DNA of 58,100 nt, taken from NCBI GenBank assembly GCA_017455685.1, contig JAFSZH010000020.1:1-58100 (forward strand), given 5' to 3'. Made by a program: the position numbers and the translations under genes. Origin of the DNA: Oscillospiraceae bacterium. GTDB taxonomy: Bacteria; Bacillota; Clostridia; Oscillospirales; Oscillospiraceae. Below the pieces are notes generated by a model, which made no database searches, was not told where the DNA came from, and saw nothing but the letters and a program-made list of their open reading frames with translations. Below, piece by piece: positions 50,882 to 58,100 of this stretch; the stretch's first letter is position 1, and each line of letters begins with the position of its first letter.

Positions 50882-51526
50882 TCACCAACCGCCGGCACGC
50901 AGCACGGTTTTGATCGTACTCAAGAGAATAGTGAGATCCGTCCTGAAACTCTGTTCCCGAACGTATTTCAAATCCAGTTCTACCCATTTATCGAAGGAGA
51001 ATGTGTACCTGTTTTCCGCGATCTGCCAGTAGCAGGTCATTCCCTGCTGCACAGACAGTCTCTGCATCTGGTAGTCGGTATACTGCTCGACTTCTCTTGG
51101 CAGCGGCGGGCGGGGACCTACCAAAGACATATCCCCTTTTACCACGTTCCACAGCTGGGGCAATTCATCGATATAGGTCTTGCGCAGTACTTTCCCGACT
51201 TTTGTAATGCGCGGATCGTTTTTCATCTTAAATGCCGGCCCTTCAGCCTCGTTCAGCTCCCCCAGCTCCGGCAGTCTTTCCTCCGCATTTTTATGCATGG
51301 ATCGCAGCTTATAGATGAAAAAGTGCTTCCCATCCTTCCCGACCCGTTCCTGAATGAAAAACGGACTGGCCGTCGGTTCTTCCGCCATGATCGCCAGGCA
51401 TGCGATCAGAACGATCGGAATACTCAAAATACTCCCTGTGAAAGCCGCGAGCAGGTCAAATGCCCGCTTCACAGCAAGGAAGATCTTTCTCCTGTATCCA
51501 TTTTTAACAGAGTCCGCCGTTTTCAA
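50882..51526 (-). CDS. Undecaprenyl-phosphate sugar transferase (initiating glycosyltransferase)
   Basis: A 214-residue short-form PF02397 protein. One N-terminal helix (about 20-45), then the conserved FFIQERVGKDGKHFFIYKLR, DPRITKVGKVLRKTYIDELP, QLWNVVKGDMSLVGPRPPLP and a GMTCYWQI block. It links the first sugar-1-phosphate to undecaprenyl phosphate at the cytoplasmic face. The start is TTG 51526 with AAAGG upstream; no better codon is nearby. It belongs to an operon with the ligase/polymerase gene upstream and DUF4012 downstream. Confidence 0.9.
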   Translation of the reverse strand: MKTADSVKNGYRRKIFLAVKRAFDLLAAFTGSILSIPIVLIACLAIMAEEPTASPFFIQERVGKDGKHFFIYKLRSMHKNAEERLPELGELNEAEGPAFKMKNDPRITKVGKVLRKTYIDELPQLWNVVKGDMSLVGPRPPLPREVEQYTDYQMQRLSVQQGMTCYWQIAENRYTFSFDKWVELDLKYVREQSFRTDLTILLSTIKTVLRAGGW

Positions 51527-51576
51527 AAGCGTCAGCCTTTCCCGTAATGATCCGAAAGAAAGCAGTCCCGTCCTGA

Positions 51577-52887
51577 TCAGCCGCTGTTTTCAGGGGATTC
51601 TTTTTCCGTCATATCTTCTGTACGCGTTGTCTGCTCCGCCCGGCCCTGGCACGCGTATCCCGCCGCCACGAATAAAAGGATCATATTATATCCGTACGTT
51701 GACCACAGCCGCTCCAGCAGCCCTGAAAACAGGAAGTACGCCATGAAGGAAAGGCAGAAAAAGAATCGAACTTTATCAAGCGAGTGCATGCGGCGGAAGA
51801 CCCAGATCTCCATCGCGATAAAAGAAATTACGCCGATGAGCCCCGTATTGATCCACAGCTCCATGATGCTGTTATGGGCGCCGGACGTCATATGTCCCAG
51901 ATAGGCTTCCGGATGGAAGCCGAAGTGCACAAGAAACAGGGCTTCCTCGTCTCTCCAGAAATGACCGAATCCGAACCCCACCAGAGGATTCTTCATTCGT
52001 ATGATCGCGACCAGCCGCGCCCATAAGGGGACCCTGTTGGAAAGCATCGCGTCTTTTCCGAGAGCGTTCAGGAGCGGTTCAAAATACGGCAGAATGTAAG
52101 AAGCGGAAACAAGAAAGCCTACGCTGATCAGCGCCCATACGAGCCCGAGATTCCATCGGTGCTTTCCCCGATAGAAAATAATGATCAAAACCACGGCAGC
52201 ACACGTCACCCATGCGCCCATGCCGTGAGTGAGGATCAGAAAAATGATCTGTATCTCCAGAAAAACGACCAAAACAAGAAGCTTCAGCGTGATACGGCCG
52301 CTCTCCTCTTTCTTGAGTTTGAAATACATTGCGCCGAGAATGATGCCGAGGCATAACTCTTCCGCCATCATGTTCTTCGTCTCGGACAGGCCAAGATAAT
52401 ATATGGAGTTAAACTTGCCCCAGACATCATATGTGGAGAAAAACAAGGAATAGCAGGTGGTTGCAATGATCATCAGAAGCTGTGCGATACAGAAATGCGC
52501 CAACAGTTCTTTCACATTCAGATGATCTGCAAGGCAAAGGGCGAAAAGGACCGTAACGGAAAATCGCAGGCACGAGATGATCTGTTCTCTGTAATTTGAG
52601 GTCCCTATCATGGAAACCACAAAAACCACGAACAGAAACGAATAGATAACGGCATATTCTTTCTTCAGTTCGATCAGTCTCAGTCTCCGGCTTCCCTTCC
52701 AGGAGAACCAGACGATCAGGATACACTGGATAAAAAAGGAAGAGTAATTCACGATGAGTTCGACTGCATAGCCGAATCTCAGGACGTATTTCCCCGGAAA
52801 GCCAAGACTGTTGAAAAGGACGTATATGATGGTCAGAGAAACCAGGGGATGCATTTTTTTCGGGCTATTTACTTCTAATTGCCGCAT
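51577..52887 (-). CDS. O-antigen ligase/polymerase family membrane protein (Wzy_C)
   Basis: A 436-residue protein with about eleven helices and a large loop. The Wzy_C segment includes NRVPLWARLVAIIRMKNPLV, GFGFGHFWRDEEA and GAHNSIMELWINTGLIGVIS, with the conserved loop Arg and His. Such proteins polymerise repeat units or ligate glycans to a carrier outside the membrane. ATG 52887 fits GGAGG 8 bases upstream; the GTG 15 bases earlier overlaps that ribosome site. A TTGATA-N17-TAAAAT promoter lies 55 bases upstream. It is first in the three-gene minus-strand operon. Confidence 0.87.
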   Translation of the reverse strand: MRQLEVNSPKKMHPLVSLTIIYVLFNSLGFPGKYVLRFGYAVELIVNYSSFFIQCILIVWFSWKGSRRLRLIELKKEYAVIYSFLFVVFVVSMIGTSNYREQIISCLRFSVTVLFALCLADHLNVKELLAHFCIAQLLMIIATTCYSLFFSTYDVWGKFNSIYYLGLSETKNMMAEELCLGIILGAMYFKLKKEESGRITLKLLVLVVFLEIQIIFLILTHGMGAWVTCAAVVLIIIFYRGKHRWNLGLVWALISVGFLVSASYILPYFEPLLNALGKDAMLSNRVPLWARLVAIIRMKNPLVGFGFGHFWRDEEALFLVHFGFHPEAYLGHMTSGAHNSIMELWINTGLIGVISFIAMEIWVFRRMHSLDKVRFFFCLSFMAYFLFSGLLERLWSTYGYNMILLFVAAGYACQGRAEQTTRTEDMTEKESPENSG

Positions 52888-52942
52888 CAGCTCATCCTCC
52901 ACGTATCCAAAAACAGACCCTGCCGCGTATGATTGAATATTT

Positions 52943-52971
52943 ATTTTAGCATTGTTTTATCGTTTTATCAA
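52943..52971 (-). promoter_or_regulatory. Promoter of the minus-strand ligase operon
   Basis: On the minus strand TTGATA (52971-52966), 17-nt spacer, TAAAAT (52948-52943). Confidence 0.82.
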
Positions 52972-52992
52972 GTTTTCCCCACGCCCGATGAT

Positions 52993-53370
52993 CTATCTTC
53001 TGCTCATGCACGATGAATATCTATCGCACAAAAAAGCCGGAGAGTATGGTGATAAGTCAAGCAGAGAAAAATAAGCTAAACAAAAGTGCTTAGAAAACGC
53101 TTTGATGCTGCTTTTCCCCTTCAGGTTCCCCATGAAGCTCGATACCAACATTTTGGGCGGTATCTCCACCAGCATGTGCACATAATCCGGGCATGCTTCT
53201 GCCTCTATGATCTTTACGCCCTTCCATTCACCCAGTTGCCTCAATATCTTTCCTACCGCCAGTCGCTTCTCTTCATAGAATACCTTTCGTCTGTATTTTG
53301 GCGCAAACACAATATGGTATTTGCAATTCCAACTCGTATGCGATAAACTGTTTATGTCATTCAGACTCAC
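52993..53370 (-). mobile_element. IS200/IS605-type TnpA transposase relic (inactivated)
   Basis: A 125-residue frame starting at GTG 53370. Residues 8-95 match IS200-type TnpA (SLSHTSWNCKYHIVFAPKYR, SSFMGNLKGKSSIKAF). Two defects kill it. The HUH metal motif PDHVHM reads PDYVHM (Tyr63, His65). After residue ~95 the sequence is unrelated, so the last ~50 residues with the catalytic Tyr are gone. An 8-bp stem-loop at 53472-53494 may be the left-end hairpin of the element. The region is AT-richer than its surroundings. It sits between two envelope operons. Confidence 0.8.
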
Positions 53371-53471
53371 TTGAATGTCCTTCTTTTGCTATTCCTTGTG
53401 CAGTTGGCCGACCGCACTTCCAGTATAGCAAAAGGAGTTTTTATGTCTTCCTCATCGCTTAAGCTCTTTTG

Positions 53472-53494
53472 AACCACAGGCCTATGCTGTGGTT
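53472..53494. repeat. Stem-loop near the IS200 relic
   Basis: AACCACAG (53472-53479), 7-nt loop, CTGTGGTT (53487-53494). Upstream of the transposase relic, so possibly the subterminal hairpin recognised by TnpA; a leftover terminator is the alternative. Confidence 0.4.
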
Positions 53495-53505
53495 TTCTGC
53501 ATACA

Positions 53506-53541
53506 AAAAAGCCTTGAAACCCATGGGTTTCAAGGCTTTTT
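53506..53541. terminator. Bidirectional terminator after the LtaS-like gene
   Basis: 36-nt perfect palindrome, 53506-53541, with five A at one end and five T at the other. It sits 12 bases after the stop of the minus-strand LtaS-like gene. Confidence 0.92.
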
Positions 53542-53552
53542 CTTTTCGATCC

Positions 53553-55772
53553 TCATCCAGCGGGCAGGAACAACTCTTCCCGATAGTCCTCCCCGGCGCG
53601 CAGGGCATTATACTCCATATAATAATACTCTGTCACGGGCAGGAAAGTCGTGTCGGCGGGGTCATACAGACTCACAGCGCCGTCCTTGCCCAGGCAGATC
53701 CCACCTGCAGAAGTTGCCAGGAAGACTTCCCTCAAAGCAAGGATTTGTTCATAGTAAGCGGTTAGCGGCAGTCCCGCCGAGCGGATGACTTCCGGCATAA
53801 GAGCATATACGCTGGTATAGTCTCCGCACCGGGAGAGATCGGCACCGTAGTTGCTCCAAATCACGTATGGCACTGTCCTTTGGGCCAGCGCGTCCTCCAT
53901 TTCTGTCCGGGTTTGATTCGGCTCCAACTGGGACAAGAAAGTCGGGGCGTGATCGCCTACCATGCAAATGATCACCAGCCGGTCCACCTGAGAAAAATAC
54001 TCCGTCAACTCCTTAAACGCATCACATGACATGGCGATGCTCGTCATATACTCATTAATCTGGCTGGTGAGGTCGCCATAGGCCGCCTGGGTATGAACAG
54101 TGTCAAGAGTATCGTCGTTTACCCCGTAGCCGCCGTGGTTCTGAACTGTTAACATGTACAAAAAACGTGGTTCGTCTCCGGAATAGGATTCGTATCTTTT
54201 CTCGAGAAGACCATAGTACGTGCTGTCAAGATCTCCTCTCTCGCCGTAGCGGATTACGGGAACCTGCGGCCCGCCGCCAAGTTCGACGTCGTTAAAGCCC
54301 ATCGCCGGATATGCTTTATCCCGGGAATAGTTGGACGCGCTGTAATAATGCATGGCGCAGGAAACATATCCCAGGCGCTTGAGATACTGTACCACGTTGC
54401 TGTTCGCCTCGGTAAAGTCGATGAAGTTGAAAGGAGCATAGGATTTGATCAGGTACATGGAATTGGCGGTAAGAAGCTCATATTCGGAATTGTTGGTGCC
54501 CCCGCCCGCCAGCGGGACGATCGCATGACCGTAAGCAGCTCCATCCAGTTGATAGAAAGAACTCATGTAATCCCGATCCGCTTTCACGGAAGAGTAATCG
54601 TCAAGATCACAGAAAGTTTCATTCAGGATGAGGATGATATCCGGCTTTAGTTCCGCCTCTGCCGGGACAGCCTCCGCTTCCGGAAGCCGGTCGGCACTGT
54701 AACCGTCCGGAGGAGAAAAAGGAAAGATCATCTCTATTGTGTCCTGCACCACACAGGCGCCGGCGCCGTAGACATAGAACGCGTAATTCTGCGAGCATCC
54801 CAGCTCCCTTTGGGTAGCCGGCATCCGTACCGCCAAGATGGGCAGCCCCGCGGCAGCGGCAAGCATCGCCAACCGAAATCCTGTCCTGTAAAGCAGTGAT
54901 CCACGCGATCCTTTGTTCAGCACCCAGTACGTTTTGACCAGACGAAAAGCCATGACGGCAAAAGCAAGGATCGTCCAGGGAATGATATCAATGGTAAAGC
55001 TGTAAGCGGAAAGCACGTCCATTGCCGTACCGGCGCTGGCCAAAAGGCCGGGCAGTAGTGGTTCTCCATGAAACAGACAGACGTAATGGTTGGCGATTCC
55101 CCACACGGTAAAGAAGATCGTGCTCAAAAGGACCGCCAGCCTCCAGCGCTGCACGATCAGTACCAGAACAAGATTAACAGCCAGAAAAAACAAAAGGTTG
55201 GTAAAAAAGAACAGGATCTTGATCTTGAACATCTGCTGAGGAAAAACTGCCACGCCGATCTGGAGCATGACGTGCTGTATACACAGGACAGCCAATACCA
55301 GCAGAACGTTCACAACGTCCATGGGAAGCTTCCCGACTTTGTCTTTTCCCGCCGCCGCGTCTGCTTCGATCCGCCGGAGCAGACGCCCCGCCTCATACAG
55401 CAATTTCCATTGAAGAAACATGGATATCAGGCATCCGAAAACGGCAAGGGCATAAACAAGCGGCTCATAGGGGATCCCATAGCGGGAAACGATCGCGTTC
55501 ATGGAGGACGCCCTCAGCCAATTGTTCCGGAAAGTGAAAAACAGTCCCATGGTAAACAGAAACATGATCACCCACGGAAGCGCACCCGGCCGTTGGCGTG
55601 GCAGTTTCATGTATCGACACGGGATCAGCAAAAGGATGGCTCCGCATACAATGATGAGCGGCAGATCCTCCTTCAGGAGATACAGCTTCGTACGCGTCAC
55701 AAGGGCGACAAACGAAAGATAGGAAACAAACAGCAGCAGCTTATGCAACCTTGTTTTTCTCATTTCGCCCAA
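53553..55772 (-). CDS. LtaS-like phosphoglycerol transferase / sulfatase-fold membrane protein
   Basis: A 739-residue protein. About seven hydrophobic segments precede an outer sulfatase-fold domain from residue ~375. Metal and catalytic features: ILILNETFCDLDD (Glu), GGGTNNSEYELLTANSMY (Thr nucleophile), TVQNHGGY and VIICMVGDHAP (Asp-His). LtaS-type enzymes take glycerol phosphate from phosphatidylglycerol to build or decorate lipoteichoic acid or surface glycans. I prefer TTG 55772, 8 bases after AGGAGG; the GTG at 55781 overlaps that site and the ATG at 55763 is too far. It is 61 bases behind the acetate-kinase-like gene, probably one operon. Confidence 0.82.
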   Translation of the reverse strand: MGEMRKTRLHKLLLFVSYLSFVALVTRTKLYLLKEDLPLIIVCGAILLLIPCRYMKLPRQRPGALPWVIMFLFTMGLFFTFRNNWLRASSMNAIVSRYGIPYEPLVYALAVFGCLISMFLQWKLLYEAGRLLRRIEADAAAGKDKVGKLPMDVVNVLLVLAVLCIQHVMLQIGVAVFPQQMFKIKILFFFTNLLFFLAVNLVLVLIVQRWRLAVLLSTIFFTVWGIANHYVCLFHGEPLLPGLLASAGTAMDVLSAYSFTIDIIPWTILAFAVMAFRLVKTYWVLNKGSRGSLLYRTGFRLAMLAAAAGLPILAVRMPATQRELGCSQNYAFYVYGAGACVVQDTIEMIFPFSPPDGYSADRLPEAEAVPAEAELKPDIILILNETFCDLDDYSSVKADRDYMSSFYQLDGAAYGHAIVPLAGGGTNNSEYELLTANSMYLIKSYAPFNFIDFTEANSNVVQYLKRLGYVSCAMHYYSASNYSRDKAYPAMGFNDVELGGGPQVPVIRYGERGDLDSTYYGLLEKRYESYSGDEPRFLYMLTVQNHGGYGVNDDTLDTVHTQAAYGDLTSQINEYMTSIAMSCDAFKELTEYFSQVDRLVIICMVGDHAPTFLSQLEPNQTRTEMEDALAQRTVPYVIWSNYGADLSRCGDYTSVYALMPEVIRSAGLPLTAYYEQILALREVFLATSAGGICLGKDGAVSLYDPADTTFLPVTEYYYMEYNALRAGEDYREELFLPAG

Positions 55773-55833
55773 TTGCGGCACCTCCTTTCATCGTTTGGGG
55801 ACCTCTTTATTTCATTGGTTCCCGATTGTTCTG

Positions 55834-57009
55834 TCATCGATATTCATACGTCCGGCGGGCGATGCCCAGCTCTTCATCGGTGGGGATCACCAGAACCCGA
55901 ACGGCGCTGTCCGACGCGGAGATCTCGGTCTCACCGCGCTCGTTTTTCTCCGCGTCCAGCTTCACGCCCAGCAGCCCCAGCTTATCGCAGACCCGCCGGC
56001 GGATATAGGCGGAGTGCTCGCCGATCCCGGCGGTAAACACCAGACAGTCAAGCCGTCCAAGATCCATGGCAAAAGCGCCGATGTAGTGGACGATGCCGGT
56101 GACGAACACGTCCACGGCCAGCCGCGCCCGCTCGTTTCCTTTTTGGGCCGCCTCGATCACGTAGCGCAGATCGTTGCTGACACCGGAAATGCCCAGCAGG
56201 CCGCCCTTTTTCTGCAGGCCCTGCAGGATCTCTTCATCGCTCATACCCTCGCCGCGCAGGAAATAGCTCATGCTGGTGTCCATGTCGCCCACCCGGTTGG
56301 CGTGGATCAGGCCGGATTCCAAACTCATGCCGAAGCTGACGTCCACGCTCCTGCCGTTTTCGATGGCGCAGACCGAGCAGCTCCCGCCCAGGTGACAGGA
56401 GATGGCCTTGTAGTCTCTGCCTTGCTCATTGAGCACGTCGGCGATATAGCCGTGGGAGGCGCCGTGGTAGCCCAGGCGCTGCACGCCGTACTTTTCGTAC
56501 CACTCATAGGGCACGCCGAAGAGTTTTCTCTCAAGCGGGATGGACCGGTGAAAGGCCGTCTCGAAGCAGCCGATGAACCGGGCCTCGGGCAGAAAACCGC
56601 GCATAACGGCAATAGCGTCCAGATAGGCCCGGTTGTGCAGTGGGGCCAGGCTGATCCATTCCTCCATGCCCCGCAGCACCTCGTCGTCCAGCTCGTGGAT
56701 ACCGAAATGGTCTTTGGAAAGCGTGGCCTTGTAGCCCACGCGCTCGATCTCGGTAACGGATGCAATGACGCCCATGTCCGCCCCGGTCAGATAGTCGAGG
56801 AAGAGCCGGATGCCGCTTTCGTAGTTGGGAATGTCCGCCTTGTCGAAGGCGGTCTTCTGCCCAGTGAGGCAGTTTTCATAGCGAAAGATCGCGTCAAGAT
56901 CCGAACCCACGCGCTCCACGCCGCACTGGGCAAGGACGCGGGCCTCGGGCATATCGTACAGCTTGAATTTCAGGGAAGTGCTCCCCACGTTGCACACAAG
57001 AACTTTCAT
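55834..57009 (-). CDS. Divergent acetate kinase family protein
   Basis: A 391-residue ASKHA phosphotransferase, near the ~400 residues of AckA. The opening VLVCNVGSTSLKFKLYD, the ETAFHRSIP and YHGASHGYIA stretches, HLGGSCSVCAIENGRS and the final PTDEELGIARRT are AckA-like. However, the usual HRVVHGGE reads ERVGYKATL, and the TSMGFTPLEG / GTRSGD blocks read SFGMSLESG / ANRVGD. The Arg of the last block and the C-terminal Glu are kept. It therefore belongs to the acetate/propionate/butyrate kinase superfamily, but acetate as substrate is uncertain. AGAGGAAAG precedes the ATG and TTGTGA-N17-TAGTAT lies upstream. Confidence 0.75.
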   Translation of the reverse strand: MKVLVCNVGSTSLKFKLYDMPEARVLAQCGVERVGSDLDAIFRYENCLTGQKTAFDKADIPNYESGIRLFLDYLTGADMGVIASVTEIERVGYKATLSKDHFGIHELDDEVLRGMEEWISLAPLHNRAYLDAIAVMRGFLPEARFIGCFETAFHRSIPLERKLFGVPYEWYEKYGVQRLGYHGASHGYIADVLNEQGRDYKAISCHLGGSCSVCAIENGRSVDVSFGMSLESGLIHANRVGDMDTSMSYFLRGEGMSDEEILQGLQKKGGLLGISGVSNDLRYVIEAAQKGNERARLAVDVFVTGIVHYIGAFAMDLGRLDCLVFTAGIGEHSAYIRRRVCDKLGLLGVKLDAEKNERGETEISASDSAVRVLVIPTDEELGIARRTYEYR

Positions 57010-57052
57010 CGGTTCTTTCCTCTGCAGTCTGAATATCTCTGATCTTAGTCTG

Positions 57053-57081
57053 ATACTACCATAGTTTAATAATTATCACAA
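57053..57081 (-). promoter_or_regulatory. Possible promoter of the acetate-kinase-like operon
   Basis: On the minus strand TTGTGA (57081-57076), 17-nt spacer, TAGTAT (57058-57053). Confidence 0.5.
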
Positions 57082-57103
57082 CATTTGAAGCGGGGTTATC
57101 CCT

Positions 57104-57553
57104 ATGCACATTTCCTTTTTCCTTGCGCACAATGTGATCGGCTTGCCGAAAGCAAAGAAAACAATCCTGAGGATTTCTATAATCGTTTCGTGCTTGGTTC
57201 TCTATATAGGGGCTATGTGGGTCATGCCGAATGACGGAACAGCTATGACGAAAGAAAACATCTGGCACGGCATAATGAGTTTTGGCGGTATGCTGATGAT
57301 ATTCCTGACATACTGCCTTTATACGGCATTCATCTTCCATAAGGATAAAGAGGGTGCCGGACTCATAATCGGCTTTCTGGTATTTTCACTTATTACCAGT
57401 GCCTTCGCAGTACTGAATGTGTTTGATGATAAATCCTACGTCATTGCTTCAGCCGTATCTGAGCTTTACGTTCTGACTATGATGAGTCTGGTCGGATACT
57501 TGACGCATTATCTCGCTTGGCGGAAGGAAAAAGATCTCGCTGATAGTTATTGA
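57104..57553 (+). CDS. Small membrane protein, four predicted helices (unknown)
   Basis: A 149-residue protein I do not recognise. Hydrophobic stretches lie at about 22-42, 52-80, 86-108 and 112-138. The charged ends (KAKK near 17, RKEKD near the C-terminus) suggest inside-positive N- and C-termini. An in-frame TGA just upstream fixes ATG 57104 as the first possible start, but the ribosome site is weak. Base composition is AT-richer than in the genes to its left. Its stop overlaps the -35 box of the next gene. Confidence 0.6.
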   Translation: MHISFFLAHNVIGLPKAKKTILRISIIVSCLVLYIGAMWVMPNDGTAMTKENIWHGIMSFGGMLMIFLTYCLYTAFIFHKDKEGAGLIIGFLVFSLITSAFAVLNVFDDKSYVIASAVSELYVLTMMSLVGYLTHYLAWRKEKDLADSY

Positions 57554-57578
57554 CTTATGTCATTATCGGGTTTATTAT
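57550..57578 (+). promoter_or_regulatory. Promoter of the DUF134-NifX gene
   Basis: TTGACT at 57550-57555 (overlapping the stop of the membrane protein gene), 17-nt spacer, TATTAT at 57573-57578, 32 bases before the ATG. A TATGTCA direct repeat flanks the -10 region. Confidence 0.7.
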
Positions 57579-57609
57579 AGTTGATGATATATGTCAGAAA
57601 GGAGAGCTT

Positions 57610-58100
57610 ATGCCAAGACCATTCAGATGCCGCAGAATAGAACAGCTTCCGGTCTATCGCAGCTTCTCGCCCGATGACATCACAGCCACCGAAAGCGTCC
57701 AGATGACCGTGGATGAATTTGAGGCATTGAGACTTCTGGATGGCGAAGGTCTTACCCAGGAAGCCTGTGCCTCCCGGATGAACATAGCCAGGACAACCGT
57801 AACGGCCATTTATGACAGTGCGAGAAAAAAAGTCGCTGACGCCCTTGTGAACGGGAAAAGGCTGCTGATCACAGGCGGACACTGTGAATTTGAACCGGTC
57901 AAGATCGATCAGGAAATCATTGAGAAAGGAACAAATACCATGAGAATCGCAGTCACATACGAAAACGGAGAAATCTTCCAGCACTTCGGTCATACCGAGC
58001 AGTTTAAGCTGTATGATGTTGATGAGGGTAAGATCGTGAATGAGCAGATCGTTGATACCAACGGAAGCGGCCATGGCGCCCTTGCAGGCTTCCTGCAGGC
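57610..58100 (+). CDS. DUF134 / NifX-type cofactor-binding fusion protein (partial at window end)
   Basis: ATG 57610 follows AAAGGAGAG; the frame is open to the window edge (163 codons). Residues 1-90 are a DUF134 domain with MPRPFRCRRI and a helix-turn-helix around LTQEACASRMNIARTTVTAI. From about residue 115 a NifX/NifB-type dinitrogenase iron-molybdenum cofactor domain begins (MRIAVTYENGEIFQHFGHTE). Such two-domain proteins are common in Clostridia beside Mrp/ApbC-type Fe-S carriers; they may bind DNA and a metal cluster. The start is AT-richer than the rest of the window. Confidence 0.85.
   Translation, partial: MPRPFRCRRIEQLPVYRSFSPDDITATESVQMTVDEFEALRLLDGEGLTQEACASRMNIARTTVTAIYDSARKKVADALVNGKRLLITGGHCEFEPVKIDQEIIEKGTNTMRIAVTYENGEIFQHFGHTEQFKLYDVDEGKIVNEQIVDTNGSGHGALAGFLQ

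Overview
The window looks like a chromosomal segment of an anaerobic, fairly high-GC, gut-type Clostridia (Oscillospiraceae/Ruminococcaceae-like) bacterium. This is inferred from strong AGGAGG ribosome sites, a Gram-positive lipoprotein, a sortase-type giant surface protein with InlB-like repeats, RgpF/LicD/LtaS-type envelope genes, a Na+-pump decarboxylase tail and the CUT1 sugar transporter style. No rRNA, tRNA or CRISPR array was seen.

Layout. (1) 1-3.2 kb: the 3' end of a Na+-translocating decarboxylase beta subunit, an SGNH hydrolase, an alpha/beta hydrolase and a Ser-rich zinc-ribbon membrane protein. (2) 3.2-11.6 kb: one 2791-residue secreted, probably wall-anchored repeat protein on the minus strand. 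(3) 11.9-22.9 kb: a sialic acid utilisation locus. An epimerase-rpiR pair is followed by a binding protein, two permeases, a YhcH-type protein, N-acetylneuraminate lyase, a ROK-like sugar kinase and NagA. An SGNH esterase and a YesL-type membrane protein diverge from it. Two near-identical 15-bp palindromes sit at its promoters. (4) 23.2-48.8 kb: a plus-strand surface-polysaccharide locus of about 25 kb that starts from a perfect consensus promoter. It holds an ABC exporter (wzm/wzt), UDP-galactopyranose mutase, four RgpF-family proteins, a DUF4422 transferase, a four-part cytidylyltransferase fusion, three acyltransferases, LicD, a GH99-like protein, a GDP-mannose/GDP-mannuronate pair, a heparinase II/III-like protein and three GT4 glycosyltransferases. 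(5) 48.8-52.9 kb: a convergent minus-strand operon with an O-antigen ligase/polymerase, an initiating sugar transferase and a DUF4012 protein. (6) 53-57 kb: a dead IS200-type transposase relic and an operon of a divergent acetate-kinase-like gene plus an LtaS-like phosphoglycerol transferase. (7) 57-58.1 kb: an AT-richer end with a small membrane protein and a DUF134-NifX fusion cut by the window edge.

How it may work together. Region 3 would import sialic acid, split it to ManNAc, epimerise it to GlcNAc, phosphorylate and deacetylate it. Regions 4-6 would build, decorate (acyl, phosphoryl-polyol or choline-like groups, mannuronate), export and anchor one or more cell-surface glycopolymers. 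The least ordinary items are the four-domain cytidylyltransferase fusion, the AlgD-like mannuronate arm with a lyase-fold partner in a Gram-positive locus, the pair of RpiR-type operators, the active-site changes in the acetate-kinase homologue, and a decayed DUF4422 copy that reveals a past module duplication.
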